Of a stretch of 64,000 nucleotides of DNA, positions 25,352 to 32,774 are shown one piece after another. Position numbers and translations under genes: made by a program. The notes under the pieces were generated by a model. That model did not search any database. It was not told the origin of the DNA and worked only from the letters and a program-made list of their open reading frames with translations. The stretch's first letter is position 1; each line of letters opens with the position of its first letter. Source of the DNA: Lachnospiraceae bacterium (GTDB taxonomy: Bacteria; Bacillota_A; Clostridia; Lachnospirales; Lachnospiraceae); NCBI GenBank assembly GCA_009911175.1, contig QXWX01000001.1, forward strand, positions 124,001 through 188,000. Direction: 5' to 3'.

Positions 25352-25476
25352 GAATATAAATATGAATTATTATGGCTAATTAGCGGAACTGTATAGACAT
25401 ATCCAAGAAGAAAGGGGAGTCATTTCACATTTTTTAACAATTCCTTTTTTTACAATCTGCAGTCCACTACTGTAAA

Positions 25477-25677
25477 TTACCGTTCTGAATGCCATTGCAG
25501 TAAATCGTCCCTTCCGTCTTCTTTAAGTTTCTCAACTACATATTTAAGCCATTCTTCTGGTGTTGGCATTTCACCAGCACAAGGTATTGCTTTCCACTGA
25601 TCCTGTTTTTCCGGATCAGGGTCATTCATCCCTTGTCTTATCCTCTCTGAAATGCTCCTCTTCATTTCAGATTCCAT
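25477..25677 (-). CDS. Hypothetical small charged protein
   Basis: A 66-residue frame (ESEMKRSISERIRQGMNDPDPEKQ to LLQWHSER) without recognised domain. A good AGGAGG with ATG lies at about 25735 but opens another frame that stops after 20 codons near 25675. This suggests the original longer gene has a frameshift. It lies between the ABC operon and the MATE gene; expression is uncertain. Confidence 0.3.
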   Translation of the reverse strand: MESEMKRSISERIRQGMNDPDPEKQDQWKAIPCAGEMPTPEEWLKYVVEKLKEDGRDDLLQWHSER

Positions 25678-25907
25678 AATGCCGCGTTCTTTTTGCCCAT
25701 TTGCCAAAAATTGTTTCCTGTTCTGCCATAAATCTGCCTCCTGACTTGACAAGTATTATCCCCTGTTAACTGTTGGTCATAATCAATCCGTATGTTCCTT
25801 TTGGGAAACCACCTATCTACCAATCGTGACTATTATAGTACCCTTTTGGGAATCCGCTGACTGACGAGCAAAAACGGCTCCTGCTCGACCTTATGAAAAC
25901 AATGTGA

Positions 25908-25946
25908 AATCCCGTTGATTCTCAAATTGTCAGAATCAGCGGGATT
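25908..25946 (+). terminator. Orphan terminator hairpin
   Basis: AATCCCGTTGATTCT pairs with AGAATCAGCGGGATT (one mismatch) around a 9-base loop, followed by TCTTTG. No intact gene precedes it, so it probably belongs to a lost gene. The region 25753-26010 also holds two copies of CCTTTTGGGAA ~50 bases apart and otherwise nothing recognisable. Confidence 0.5.
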
Positions 25947-26010
25947 TCTTTGAGGGGATTTGTACTTTTTTATTTTACCTTGCGAATTTTTGATACCGTA
26001 AAAATAGGGA

Positions 26011-26039
26011 TTGACTTTTTCATGAAAAGATGTTAAATA
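26011..26039 (+). promoter_or_regulatory. Promoter of the MATE transporter gene
   Basis: TTGACT and TAAATA with a 17-base spacer; transcription would begin near 26046, leaving a leader of about 100 bases. Confidence 0.7.
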
Positions 26040-26084
26040 TATCTATGTGCTTGTCAGAGGACTTGCAATCAATATGATTGTTGA

Positions 26085-26122
26085 AGTGGGATAAGATCCA
26101 ATGGATTTTATCCCACTTTTTT
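26085..26122 (+). terminator. Leader terminator (attenuator) upstream of the MATE gene
   Basis: AGTGGGATAAGATCC pairs with GGATTTTATCCCACT (15 pairs, one G-U) around AAT, then six T. It stands between the promoter and the AAAGGAGG/ATG of the MATE gene, so read-through must be needed for expression. A 10-codon frame (ATG 26045 to TGA 26077) and a small AATCA/TGATT hairpin precede it. Confidence 0.75.
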
Positions 26123-26144
26123 AATTTAAAGGAGGTTTTATGTT

Positions 26145-27455
26145 ATGAATCCCAAAGCAAAGCAATTATGCAGCTATATCTTTCCGGCTGTAGGAAGCCT
26201 GTTTGTCACTTATCTGTATAATGTCATGGATGGTATTTTCGTAGGTCAGGGAATTGGTTCAGCTGCTTTAGGCGCTGTCAATATCGGCGTTCCATTCATT
26301 ACATTCGCTGTAGCCATTGTTTCAATGTTCCCCATGGGAGGTGCCACTATTATTGCCATCAGAATGGGACGGGATGACAAGGATGGGGCAAATAATGCTT
26401 TCATGACAGCCTTAACACTGTCTGTCCTGACAGCGGTTATTCTGACAGTTGTTGGAACTGTTTTTTCACAGCAGATCGTGGATTTAAGCGGCGCACGTAA
26501 GCTGGGGGAGGAAATGCGCAGGATGTCGACAGACTATCTTTTTTACTATTCCGCATTTTCACTTCCCATGCTGATGAGCAACTGCCTTTCCGTATTTGTC
26601 CGGAATGACGGTTCCCCTACTCTATCCTTTGTGGGTATGTGTACAGGGGCAGTATCCAATATCTTTCTTGACTGGCTTTTTATTTTCCCGCTTCAGATGG
26701 GCGTGATTGGGGCTGCTGTTGCCTCCGGATTGGGACAGATTGTCTCACTTCTGGTTCTGCTGTCCCATTTCATCCGTAAACATGGAAATCTCCGAATTCG
26801 GCGTTTTACAATACAGCCTGTGCTGATCAGGAAGATCTGCAAACGCGGCGCTCCCGAAGCTGTCACACAGCTTACTACCCCGGTTACAGCCCTGTGTTAT
26901 AATTTGGTTCTTGCCGGTCTAGTAGGCGATATTGGGGTATCCACCTACAGCGTCCTAAGTTTTATCTATTCTCTGGCAAATGCAGTTCTTTCTGGTGTGG
27001 CACAGGGATTACAGCCGCTTTGGGGCAACAGTTATGGAAAACAGGATACAAAAGAAATCAACGACTATTTTCGCTTTGGCATGACAATCAATCTTATGCT
27101 GTCAGTTCTGGTTTCTGCAGTTCTGATTCTCTTTGATGAACCAGCCATCCGCATTTTCAGCCAAGACATGGAGCTGATCAATGCAGCATCCAAAGCATTG
27201 CCGGTTTTTGCCCTGTCCTTTATTCCCATGGCTTTAAATCTGGTCTACACCTCACTGCTTTATTCCACGAAAAGGACAAAGCAGTCGGATATCATTGCCA
27301 TATGCAGGGGAATCGTAATAAAAGCAATCGCCATATTCTGTATCCCTATTATATTCGGAAGCAACACAATCTGGGCAGCCCCGCTCGTTGCTGAAATGAT
27401 TACATTTGCCATTGCGGTTATCCTTACCAGAAAAACAAAGCTGATTTATCAATAG
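26145..27455 (+). CDS. MATE-family multidrug exporter
   Basis: A 436-residue membrane protein with about 12 helices in two homologous halves. Typical blocks are YNVMDGIFVGQGIGSAALGAVNIGVPF in the first half and QLTTPVTALCYNLVLAG in the second. MATE proteins export cationic drugs or metabolites using a Na+ or H+ gradient. ATG 26145 has GGAGG 9 bases upstream. The gene is full length, unlike the MATE fragment at 12286-12740. The leader terminator suggests that expression is induced. Confidence 0.9.
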   Translation: MNPKAKQLCSYIFPAVGSLFVTYLYNVMDGIFVGQGIGSAALGAVNIGVPFITFAVAIVSMFPMGGATIIAIRMGRDDKDGANNAFMTALTLSVLTAVILTVVGTVFSQQIVDLSGARKLGEEMRRMSTDYLFYYSAFSLPMLMSNCLSVFVRNDGSPTLSFVGMCTGAVSNIFLDWLFIFPLQMGVIGAAVASGLGQIVSLLVLLSHFIRKHGNLRIRRFTIQPVLIRKICKRGAPEAVTQLTTPVTALCYNLVLAGLVGDIGVSTYSVLSFIYSLANAVLSGVAQGLQPLWGNSYGKQDTKEINDYFRFGMTINLMLSVLVSAVLILFDEPAIRIFSQDMELINAASKALPVFALSFIPMALNLVYTSLLYSTKRTKQSDIIAICRGIVIKAIAIFCIPIIFGSNTIWAAPLVAEMITFAIAVILTRKTKLIYQ

Positions 27456-27595
27456 ATTACTTAGCAGGTTTCTGTTTCATAAGGAAAAATAACCTTTTTA
27501 AACTTTTTTATTTTGCCTTACAAGGGGGTTCAAATCAGTTAGAGGGGTTCAAATTACATTATAAGAACAGCTCACTATTTCAGAACATAAAAAGA

Positions 27596-27635
27596 AAAGG
27601 CTTCCAGCAAATTATCGAATCTGCCGAAAGCCTTT
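27596..27635. terminator. Hairpin terminator after the MATE gene
   Basis: AAAGGCTT (27596-27603) pairs with AAGCCTTT (27628-27635), with a further AGCA/TGC pairing inside. A T-rich tract is stronger on the minus-strand side, so it may serve both directions. The rest of 27456-27883 shows no gene. Confidence 0.55.
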
Positions 27636-27883
27636 ATTTCAAGCGTTCTTTATACATTTTAGGAAACTGGATTGTATCAAAATGCGGTTTTACATATCAA
27701 TATAGACATCGACCTCATTCCAGCCACGTTGTATGTTGTATCCATCATCTTTCTTTTACCTCCCGACCATCTCAGAATCCATACCTCGTGCGGCAAAATG
27801 GCTCCACAGGTTTTACCCCGCATGAATATCTTACCGGAGAATCCACCGCCGCACAAGGATACGGCAGGCCGAGAGACTTTCTG

Positions 27884-28057
27884 TTATTTGGAACCGCTGG
27901 CAGCTGGAACGGCTTCTGACATAGCGCGTCTGACTGCCAGCTGTTCCAGCGTCTTTCCCAGGTCCTTTTCTCCCGAAAAAAAGCTGGTGACGCGATAAAT
28001 TGTTTTCCCGATCCGCACCTCTTTGTAGGAGCTTGTCGGGGTTGTCTGTTTGGTCAT
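27884..28057 (-). CDS. TnpW-like small transposon protein (second copy)
   Basis: A 57-residue protein that starts MTKQTTPTSSYKEV and has the core RIGKTIYRVTSFFSGE followed by a short amphipathic helix (LEQLAVRRAMSEAV). It shares the GKT-[LI]-YR pattern with the protein at 19049-19252. It is probably a leftover of a second mobilizable transposon. No further gene of that element is intact nearby. Confidence 0.55.
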   Translation of the reverse strand: MTKQTTPTSSYKEVRIGKTIYRVTSFFSGEKDLGKTLEQLAVRRAMSEAVPAASGSK

Positions 28058-28211
28058 AAAGACGCGTCTCCGTTCAAAAACTGTTTTTCACATACCGGCT
28101 GCGCGGTATTCCTGTTCCAGCCGGGTCCCCACAAACAATGACAGTGAGAGATAAACGCTATCCTTGTATCACTAACCAAATCAAATTATAATAGAGGTAG
28201 ATATTTTTTTG

Positions 28212-28288
28212 AAATGTCCGAGCGTTGTAACATCTCACCCCGATTTTCAAGGAAATTTTTTGACTGCTGTAACATTTCGTGGACATTT
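28212..28288. promoter_or_regulatory. Repeat array, possible operator
   Basis: TGTAACAT occurs at 28226-28233 and again at 28268-28275 (42 bases, four helical turns apart). The pair is enclosed by the inverted pair AAATGTCC (28212-28219) and GGACATTT (28281-28288). It lies just upstream of a small gene and ~500 bases before a BceRS-like system. Confidence 0.35.
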
Positions 28289-28330
28289 GGGTTTTACAAT
28301 AGCCTTATCAAATATGGAGGTGATACAGCT

Positions 28331-28480
28331 ATGGCATGGCTTTTTGAGAATGGCACCAGCGCCATTGTACTTTCCCTCAATCCCGACAACGCAATTGCGG
28401 AAGATCGCCCCGCCGAGATCCATGCACTTCAAGCAGAAAACCCACTGGATAAACGAGGCCTTTTCATAAAGACTGATTGA
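28331..28480 (+). CDS. Small protein of unknown function, probably frameshifted
   Basis: A 49-residue frame with GGAGG 9 bases upstream of ATG 28331, starting MAWLFENGTSAIVLSLNP and ending RGLFIKTD. The following ~110 bases read openly in another frame (LIEGTADRQKLINGKDVIV), so a longer protein may have been interrupted near 28470. I do not recognise the family. Confidence 0.4.
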   Translation: MAWLFENGTSAIVLSLNPDNAIAEDRPAEIHALQAENPLDKRGLFIKTD

Positions 28481-28804
28481 GGGAACCGCAGACCGTCAGA
28501 AACTTATCAATGGAAAAGACGTTATCGTTGATAATTCCGCAGGAACGATTACCTATGATGAAAGAAAATGTTTCCAACTTTAACATGACCTGTATTGTAG
28601 ATGTGGAAAGGGATCGGCTTACGGACTTTAAGAATAAGATTTTCCAGTTGGCGGAAAATCATGGAGGGATAGAAGTTTTCAAGTTACTATTCACAGTCAG
28701 ATAAAAACAATGGAGTAAATTTCCCTTTATCAGAAAATTATGTGTTCCGCAACACGGGACATTTGCCTGTTATACTATCTGCAAAAAGCAAAGGAAGTGA
28801 GGAT
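28481..28804 (+). other. Intergenic debris before the BceRS-like system
   Basis: Contains the out-of-frame continuation of the preceding small gene. A further short frame (28559-28704) includes FNMTCIVDVERDRL and NHGGIEVFKLLFTVR but has no convincing ribosome binding site; it looks like a decayed gene. A TATACT box at about 28773-28778 may be part of the promoter for the response regulator. Confidence 0.35.
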
Positions 28805-29497
28805 ATGAAACAGATTTTAATTGTCGAGGATGACAGTTTTTTGAATAAGATGTTAGCCTATAACCTGACCGCAGACGGATACGGCGTGACTTCTGCCCTA
28901 AATGCCAGAACCGCAGCCGATGTCCTGCGCCAGCGGGAATTTGATTTAGTGCTGCTGGACATCAATCTGCCGGACGGGAATGGTTTTGAACTGTGCAGGC
29001 TGATAAAGCCCCAGCACCAGGACACCATCGTAATCTTCCTGACCGCTAACGATCAGGAGAGCGACCAGATACGGGGCTATGAGATGGGCGCGGTGGACTA
29101 CATCACAAAGCCCTTTGTGATCGGGGCCTTGCAGCGGAAAGTCAAAGCCATGTTCGCCATGCTGGAACATCACAAACCGGCCAGGGACATTTACGACGAC
29201 GGGAGGCTGTTTCTGGACTTCTCGGAGCAGACGGCTTCCCTAAACGGCAAGCCCCTGACCCTATCCCCGATGGAGTACAAAATGTTGAACCTGTTCCGCA
29301 AAAATCCCCGGCAAGTACTGACCCGTGGGCAGCTTCTGGAAAAGCTGTGGGATATAGACGAGAAGTTTGTGGATGAACACACCCTGACAACCTCCATCAG
29401 CCGGATTCGCGGCAAGATCGAATCTGACGGCGGCGCGCCCTACATCAAGACCGTTTACGGCATGGGCTATCAGTGGACGGGAGGCGAGGCGAAATGA
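28805..29497 (+). CDS. OmpR-family response regulator (BceR/VncR type)
   Basis: A 230-residue regulator with MKQILIVEDDSFL, acceptor Asp in LVLLDINLPDGNG, LTAN, YITKPFVIGAL and a winged helix ending TVYGMGYQWTGGEAK. The ATG at 28805 has GGAAGTGAGG upstream. It overlaps the kinase gene by 4 bases (ATGA). GC content is higher than in the preceding ABC locus, consistent with a separate origin. Such pairs normally control an adjacent peptide-antibiotic ABC exporter, of which only fragments remain here. Confidence 0.88.
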   Translation: MKQILIVEDDSFLNKMLAYNLTADGYGVTSALNARTAADVLRQREFDLVLLDINLPDGNGFELCRLIKPQHQDTIVIFLTANDQESDQIRGYEMGAVDYITKPFVIGALQRKVKAMFAMLEHHKPARDIYDDGRLFLDFSEQTASLNGKPLTLSPMEYKMLNLFRKNPRQVLTRGQLLEKLWDIDEKFVDEHTLTTSISRIRGKIESDGGAPYIKTVYGMGYQWTGGEAK

Positions 29498-30525
29498 AGT
29501 TTCAAAACCTATCAGTAAAGCGGCTGTTTGGCCGGGTAGCAATGGGACTTGTCCTCTCTATGTCCGGGATCACCATAGCCCTGTTTTTTGTGACAAAACA
29601 GGCAGCGGTGCTGCTGACTGGCGGGGCGCTGCTGCTATGCGCCCTTGTGGGGATTTTTGTACTGACGCAGGCGTTTGGAAAACGGCTGTCACAGTTTACC
29701 GCTGACCTGTGCCAGACCTTAGACCACATGATCGCCGGGAACGAAGCGCCCCAGCGCCCGGAGGACCGTGAAACCCAGCTTGCCAGAATCGGACACCGGC
29801 TGGCAAGGCTCTATCAGATCATGCAGGAGAACCGCCGTCTTGTGGACGAGGAACGGCAGGAGTTACAGACCCTTGTATCGGATATTTCCCATCAGGTGAA
29901 AACGCCGGTAAGCAATCTGAAAATGGCGACGGACACCCTGCTGGAAAAGCCCATGACCGAGGCGGAGCGCACTGACTTTATCCAGGGAATCCGCAGCCAG
30001 ACGGATAAGCTGGACTTTCTCTTTCAGGCCCTTGTGAAAACCTCCCGGCTGGAAACGGGCGTGATCCAGTTGGATAAGAAACCGTGCCGCCTCTTTGATA
30101 CCGTGGCGCAGGCCATGAGTGGGATCGTGTATGCAGCGGAGAAAAAGGAAATCGCCGTATCTGTGGACTGCCCGGAGGATTTGACCGTTTCCCATGACAG
30201 CAAGTGGACATCCGAAGCCCTCTTTAACCTGCTGGACAATGCGGTGAAGTACTCCCCGGCAGGCGGGAAAATCGCTGTGTCGGTGGTACTGTGGGAAATG
30301 TATGTGGAAATCAAAGTAGCCGACACCGGCAAGGGCATTTCCGAAAGCAAGCAGGCCTCCATCTTTCGGCGCTTCTATCGTGAGGAAGAGGTGCACGAAC
30401 AGCAGGGCGTTGGCATTGGCCTGTATCTGGCCCGCAAGATCGTAACGCGGCAGGGCGGCTATATCAAAGTGGTTTCGGAGCCGGGCATGGGTTCGGAATT
30501 TTCCATTATGCTGCCGACAAAATAG
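29494..30525 (+). CDS. Sensor histidine kinase (BceS-like, intramembrane-sensing layout)
   Basis: A 343-residue kinase: two closely spaced helices at ~residues 15-35 and 38-60 with almost no loop, then a dimerisation domain with H-box DISHQVKTPVSNL, N-box FNLLDNAVKYS and G-boxes DTGKGISE and GVGIGLYLA. There is no input domain outside the membrane, so in known homologues the ABC permease acts as the actual sensor. Because that permease is broken here, signalling may be impaired or rerouted. Confidence 0.88.
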   Translation: MKFQNLSVKRLFGRVAMGLVLSMSGITIALFFVTKQAAVLLTGGALLLCALVGIFVLTQAFGKRLSQFTADLCQTLDHMIAGNEAPQRPEDRETQLARIGHRLARLYQIMQENRRLVDEERQELQTLVSDISHQVKTPVSNLKMATDTLLEKPMTEAERTDFIQGIRSQTDKLDFLFQALVKTSRLETGVIQLDKKPCRLFDTVAQAMSGIVYAAEKKEIAVSVDCPEDLTVSHDSKWTSEALFNLLDNAVKYSPAGGKIAVSVVLWEMYVEIKVADTGKGISESKQASIFRRFYREEEVHEQQGVGIGLYLARKIVTRQGGYIKVVSEPGMGSEFSIMLPTK

Positions 30526-30542
30526 AATGCGGCGGATGGCCA

Positions 30543-31398
30543 TTCCCGGCTAGAACGAAAAATCACTATAAATGAGCTTTTAGACTACCTCCTTATTGCG
30601 CTGGCTGTTTTAGTGGCTGCCGCCGTTGTTATATACAATATATTCCATATTTCTATCACACGAAAAGTTCAAGAGTATGGACAATTACGAACCATCGGTA
30701 TGACTTCAAAACAAATGAAGCAGTTAATTATGCGAGAGGGTCGCCGAATTGCATTACCAAGCATTGTTGTAGGGATAATAGCAGGTGCGGTTTTGGGCTA
30801 TATTATTCTGCCGGAGGGGTGGAATACTCTAAACTTTTTGAAAGCAGCTCTATTTTCCTTTGTATTTGGAATTTTGACAGTATCACTTAGCATACATTCA
30901 CCTGCAAAAATAGCGAGTAAAACCTCGCCCATGAAGGCTTTGAGATTTTCAAGTTACTCAATAGACAAATCAAATAAAAGAAACCGTAGATACAGGATTA
31001 CTCCTTTGAGATTAACTATTTTGAATTTAGGCAGAAGTAAAAAGAGAAGTTTTTTGACGGTTTTATCGCTGGGCTTGTGCGGAGTAATACTAATTAAAAG
31101 CGGTATTTTGCTGGCAGTTGGTCTTACCAGACGACAACTTTGTAAAACACGCATTTTTGAGGGTGAAGCATTGGTTATTGGCTCTATCTTAATTGCCTCT
31201 CTAATTGGTATTCCTGTCGGTTATCTTGCAGCGAACACTTTTAGAATCACAGGCGCGGTTGAACAATACATTTTCCCGTTCAAAGAATATAGTATATTCT
31301 TAGTCGTATTGATTGTAATAGATATACTGTTAGAATTTATCTTGAATCGTTCCATGAAAAAACAATCTCTGATTGAACAAATGCGGGCGATGGAATAA
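30543..31398 (+). pseudogene. FtsX-like ABC permease remnant (C-terminal half)
   Basis: The open frame has no start codon. It shows FtsX-domain blocks ITRKVQEYGQLRTIGMTSKQ and MREGRRIALPSIVVGIIAG, then the linker and a further SKKRSFLTVLSLGLCGVILI. After an abrupt join (LLAVGLTRRQLCKTRIFEGEALVIGS) the last three helices follow. The second extracellular domain expected between these parts is missing. This was probably the partner permease of the two-component system just upstream. Confidence 0.75.
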
Positions 31399-31424
31399 GC
31401 GTATAAAATTGGGAGGATTTATCT

Positions 31425-31538
31425 ATGGATAACGATAAAAGAAAATTAACAGAAAAAGAATTGAAGCGTAAAGATGGCTTTGAAAAAATAAGCTCTGAAA
31501 GAAAATCGAATTATCTGTTGTCGGAACTATTGACATGA
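31425..31538 (+). pseudogene. Fragment of a DUF3267-type protein
   Basis: A good GGGAGG precedes ATG 31425, and the frame begins with KRKLTEKELKRKDGFEKI, an N-terminus seen in DUF3267 membrane metalloprotease-like proteins. It stops after 37 codons (31536), where sequence of another protein begins. Truncated and presumably non-functional. Confidence 0.45.
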
Positions 31539-31750
31539 GCGATACGGACTATAACGGAACATATTTCTTTGTCCCGGCAAATGTACTATCCGAGATATAT
31601 CCAGAGAAGAAAAATTTTATCGCTGTATTTGTTATAAATGCACATGAAAATATTTCTATTATTCAAGGAAACGCCTTAGACTTGTCCGATTTCGTTACAT
31701 GTCACACCCTGACCAATCACTACGCTGATTGGTCAGGAGGATGCACATAA
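31502..31750 (+). pseudogene. Fragment of an ABC permease extracellular domain (tentative)
   Basis: The frame IELSVVGTIDMSDTDYNG followed by FFVPANVLSEIYPE resembles the beta-rich extracellular domain of FtsX/MacB permeases (pattern VVGT-D, -VP--VL-E-Y). It has no start and is joined on the left to the DUF3267 fragment. It may derive from the same permease as 30543-31398, whose extracellular domain is missing. Confidence 0.4.
31708..31737. repeat. Perfect 12-pair hairpin
   Basis: CCTGACCAATCA, loop CTACGC, TGATTGGTCAGG. It directly precedes the three-way-junction structure and may be part of the same RNA or mark the end of a mobile element. Confidence 0.55.
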
Positions 31751-31753
31751 AAG

Positions 31754-31852
31754 CTGGGATTCAGGCCGTCCATTGCCGTAGGCAATTTTAAATGACGGCC
31801 TGAGTTACAGGGCACGCCTGGTCAAGGTGTGACCTGTAACCCGATTTCCCAG
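31754..31852 (+). ncRNA. Predicted structured RNA (three-way junction)
   Basis: A 99-base stretch folds completely by eye. The closing stem is CTGGGA/TCCCAG (31754-31759 with 31847-31852). Arm 1 is CAGGCCGTC/GACGGCCTG (31762-31770 with 31794-31802), topped by ATTGCC-GTA-GGCAAT. Arm 2 is GTTACAGG/CCTGTAAC (31804-31811 with 31833-31840), topped by CACGCC/GGTGTG with a 7-base loop. All main stems are perfect apart from one G-U. The strand is not certain because the pairing is symmetrical. No matching RNA family came to mind. It lies 27 bases upstream of the -35 of the LytTR regulator promoter. Confidence 0.5.
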
Positions 31853-31878
31853 ACAGTCAGTATGACATTACGCATACT

Positions 31879-31907
31879 TTGACGTTAGAAAAGCAGTGTG
31901 CTATAAT
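31879..31907 (+). promoter_or_regulatory. Promoter of the LytTR response regulator gene
   Basis: TTGACG and TATAAT, 17-base spacer; start codon 28 bases further on with GGGGG as ribosome binding site. The -35 overlaps TACTTTG (31875-31881), which is the reverse complement of the core of the repeats at 34655-34685, so self-regulation is possible. Confidence 0.78.
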
Positions 31908-31935
31908 ATCCCTCGTATGAAAAGGGGGAACGCCT

Positions 31936-32655
31936 ATGTACCGGGTTGCCATCTGTGATGATGAACCACACGCCGCAGAGCAGAATGAAGCCATGCTCTG
32001 CCATATCCTGGAGGACAGGAACCTGAAACGCGATATTGATTATTCCATCCATTGTTTTTCCTCCCCTGTGCCTTTGCTTGCACAGATGGAAAAACAGCCG
32101 TCCGCCTTTCACCTGCTCCTGCTGGACATTAAGCTGAAAAACGACAACGGGCTTTCCCTTGCCGCGCATCTGCGGGAAATAGACGCGGACTGCTCCATTA
32201 TCTATATCACCGCTTACCGGGATTATGTTTTCGACTGCTTTGACACCCGCCCGCTCCACTACCTGCTCAAACCGGTAGACCAGGAAAGGCTGGCAAGGGT
32301 AATTGAACGGGACTTACAGGAAAATTACCACCCGGAACAGATCAGGCTTCTGGTGGATGGCTGCTGGCAGACTGTGGATGCACGGAACGTCCTCTATGCA
32401 GAAGCTACCAGCCATAAATCCGCCGTCCACCTGCAAGGGGGAGAGGTTTTGTATATCAACCAGAATTTTTCCGACCTGCTCCCCCGCCTGAATGGGAAAC
32501 GGTTCTGCCGCGTCCATTTCAGCATCCTTGTGAACCTGGAACACGTTTACCGCCTGGCGGACAGCGCCCTCACGCTGGATGACGGCCGGGAGCTTCCCGT
32601 CAGCCGCTCCCGGAAGAAAGAAGTCAAAAAACAGTATATCGCTTTCATCAAATAA
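31936..32655 (+). CDS. LytTR-family response regulator
   Basis: A 239-residue regulator: receiver domain (VAICDDEPHAAEQ, acceptor Asp in LLLLDIKLKNDNG, ITAYRDY, LLKPVD) and a C-terminal LytTR DNA-binding domain (residues ~140-235, with VLYAEATSHKSAVHL and FCRVHFSILVNLEHV). LytTR regulators bind pairs of short direct repeats. The convergent kinase gene at 32775-34583 is its likely partner. Intact and of normal length. Confidence 0.9.
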   Translation: MYRVAICDDEPHAAEQNEAMLCHILEDRNLKRDIDYSIHCFSSPVPLLAQMEKQPSAFHLLLLDIKLKNDNGLSLAAHLREIDADCSIIYITAYRDYVFDCFDTRPLHYLLKPVDQERLARVIERDLQENYHPEQIRLLVDGCWQTVDARNVLYAEATSHKSAVHLQGGEVLYINQNFSDLLPRLNGKRFCRVHFSILVNLEHVYRLADSALTLDDGRELPVSRSRKKEVKKQYIAFIK

Positions 32656-32661
32656 AAAAAA

Positions 32662-32697
32662 CAGTCCTTTCCGGTTCACAAAAGGGCTGGTTTTTTT
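32662..32697. terminator. Bidirectional terminator between the convergent lytTR and kinase genes
   Basis: CAGTCCTTT pairs with AAAGGGCTG (one G-U), flanked by runs of A on the left and seven T on the right, so it can act in both directions. Confidence 0.8.
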
Positions 32698-32774
32698 ATG
32701 CCATTGGATACAGCAAATCATTCAGCGCAGAAATCCCGCCGCAGGCAGCGGCTCCGGTTCTACAAAAAGCCCTG

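Noticed and set aside
31702..31840. Pseudoknot between TCACACC and GGTGTGA as the main fold of the structured RNA
   Set aside because: GGTGTG pairs locally with CACGCC inside arm 2, which gives a more compact nested fold; the pseudoknot is kept only as an alternative.
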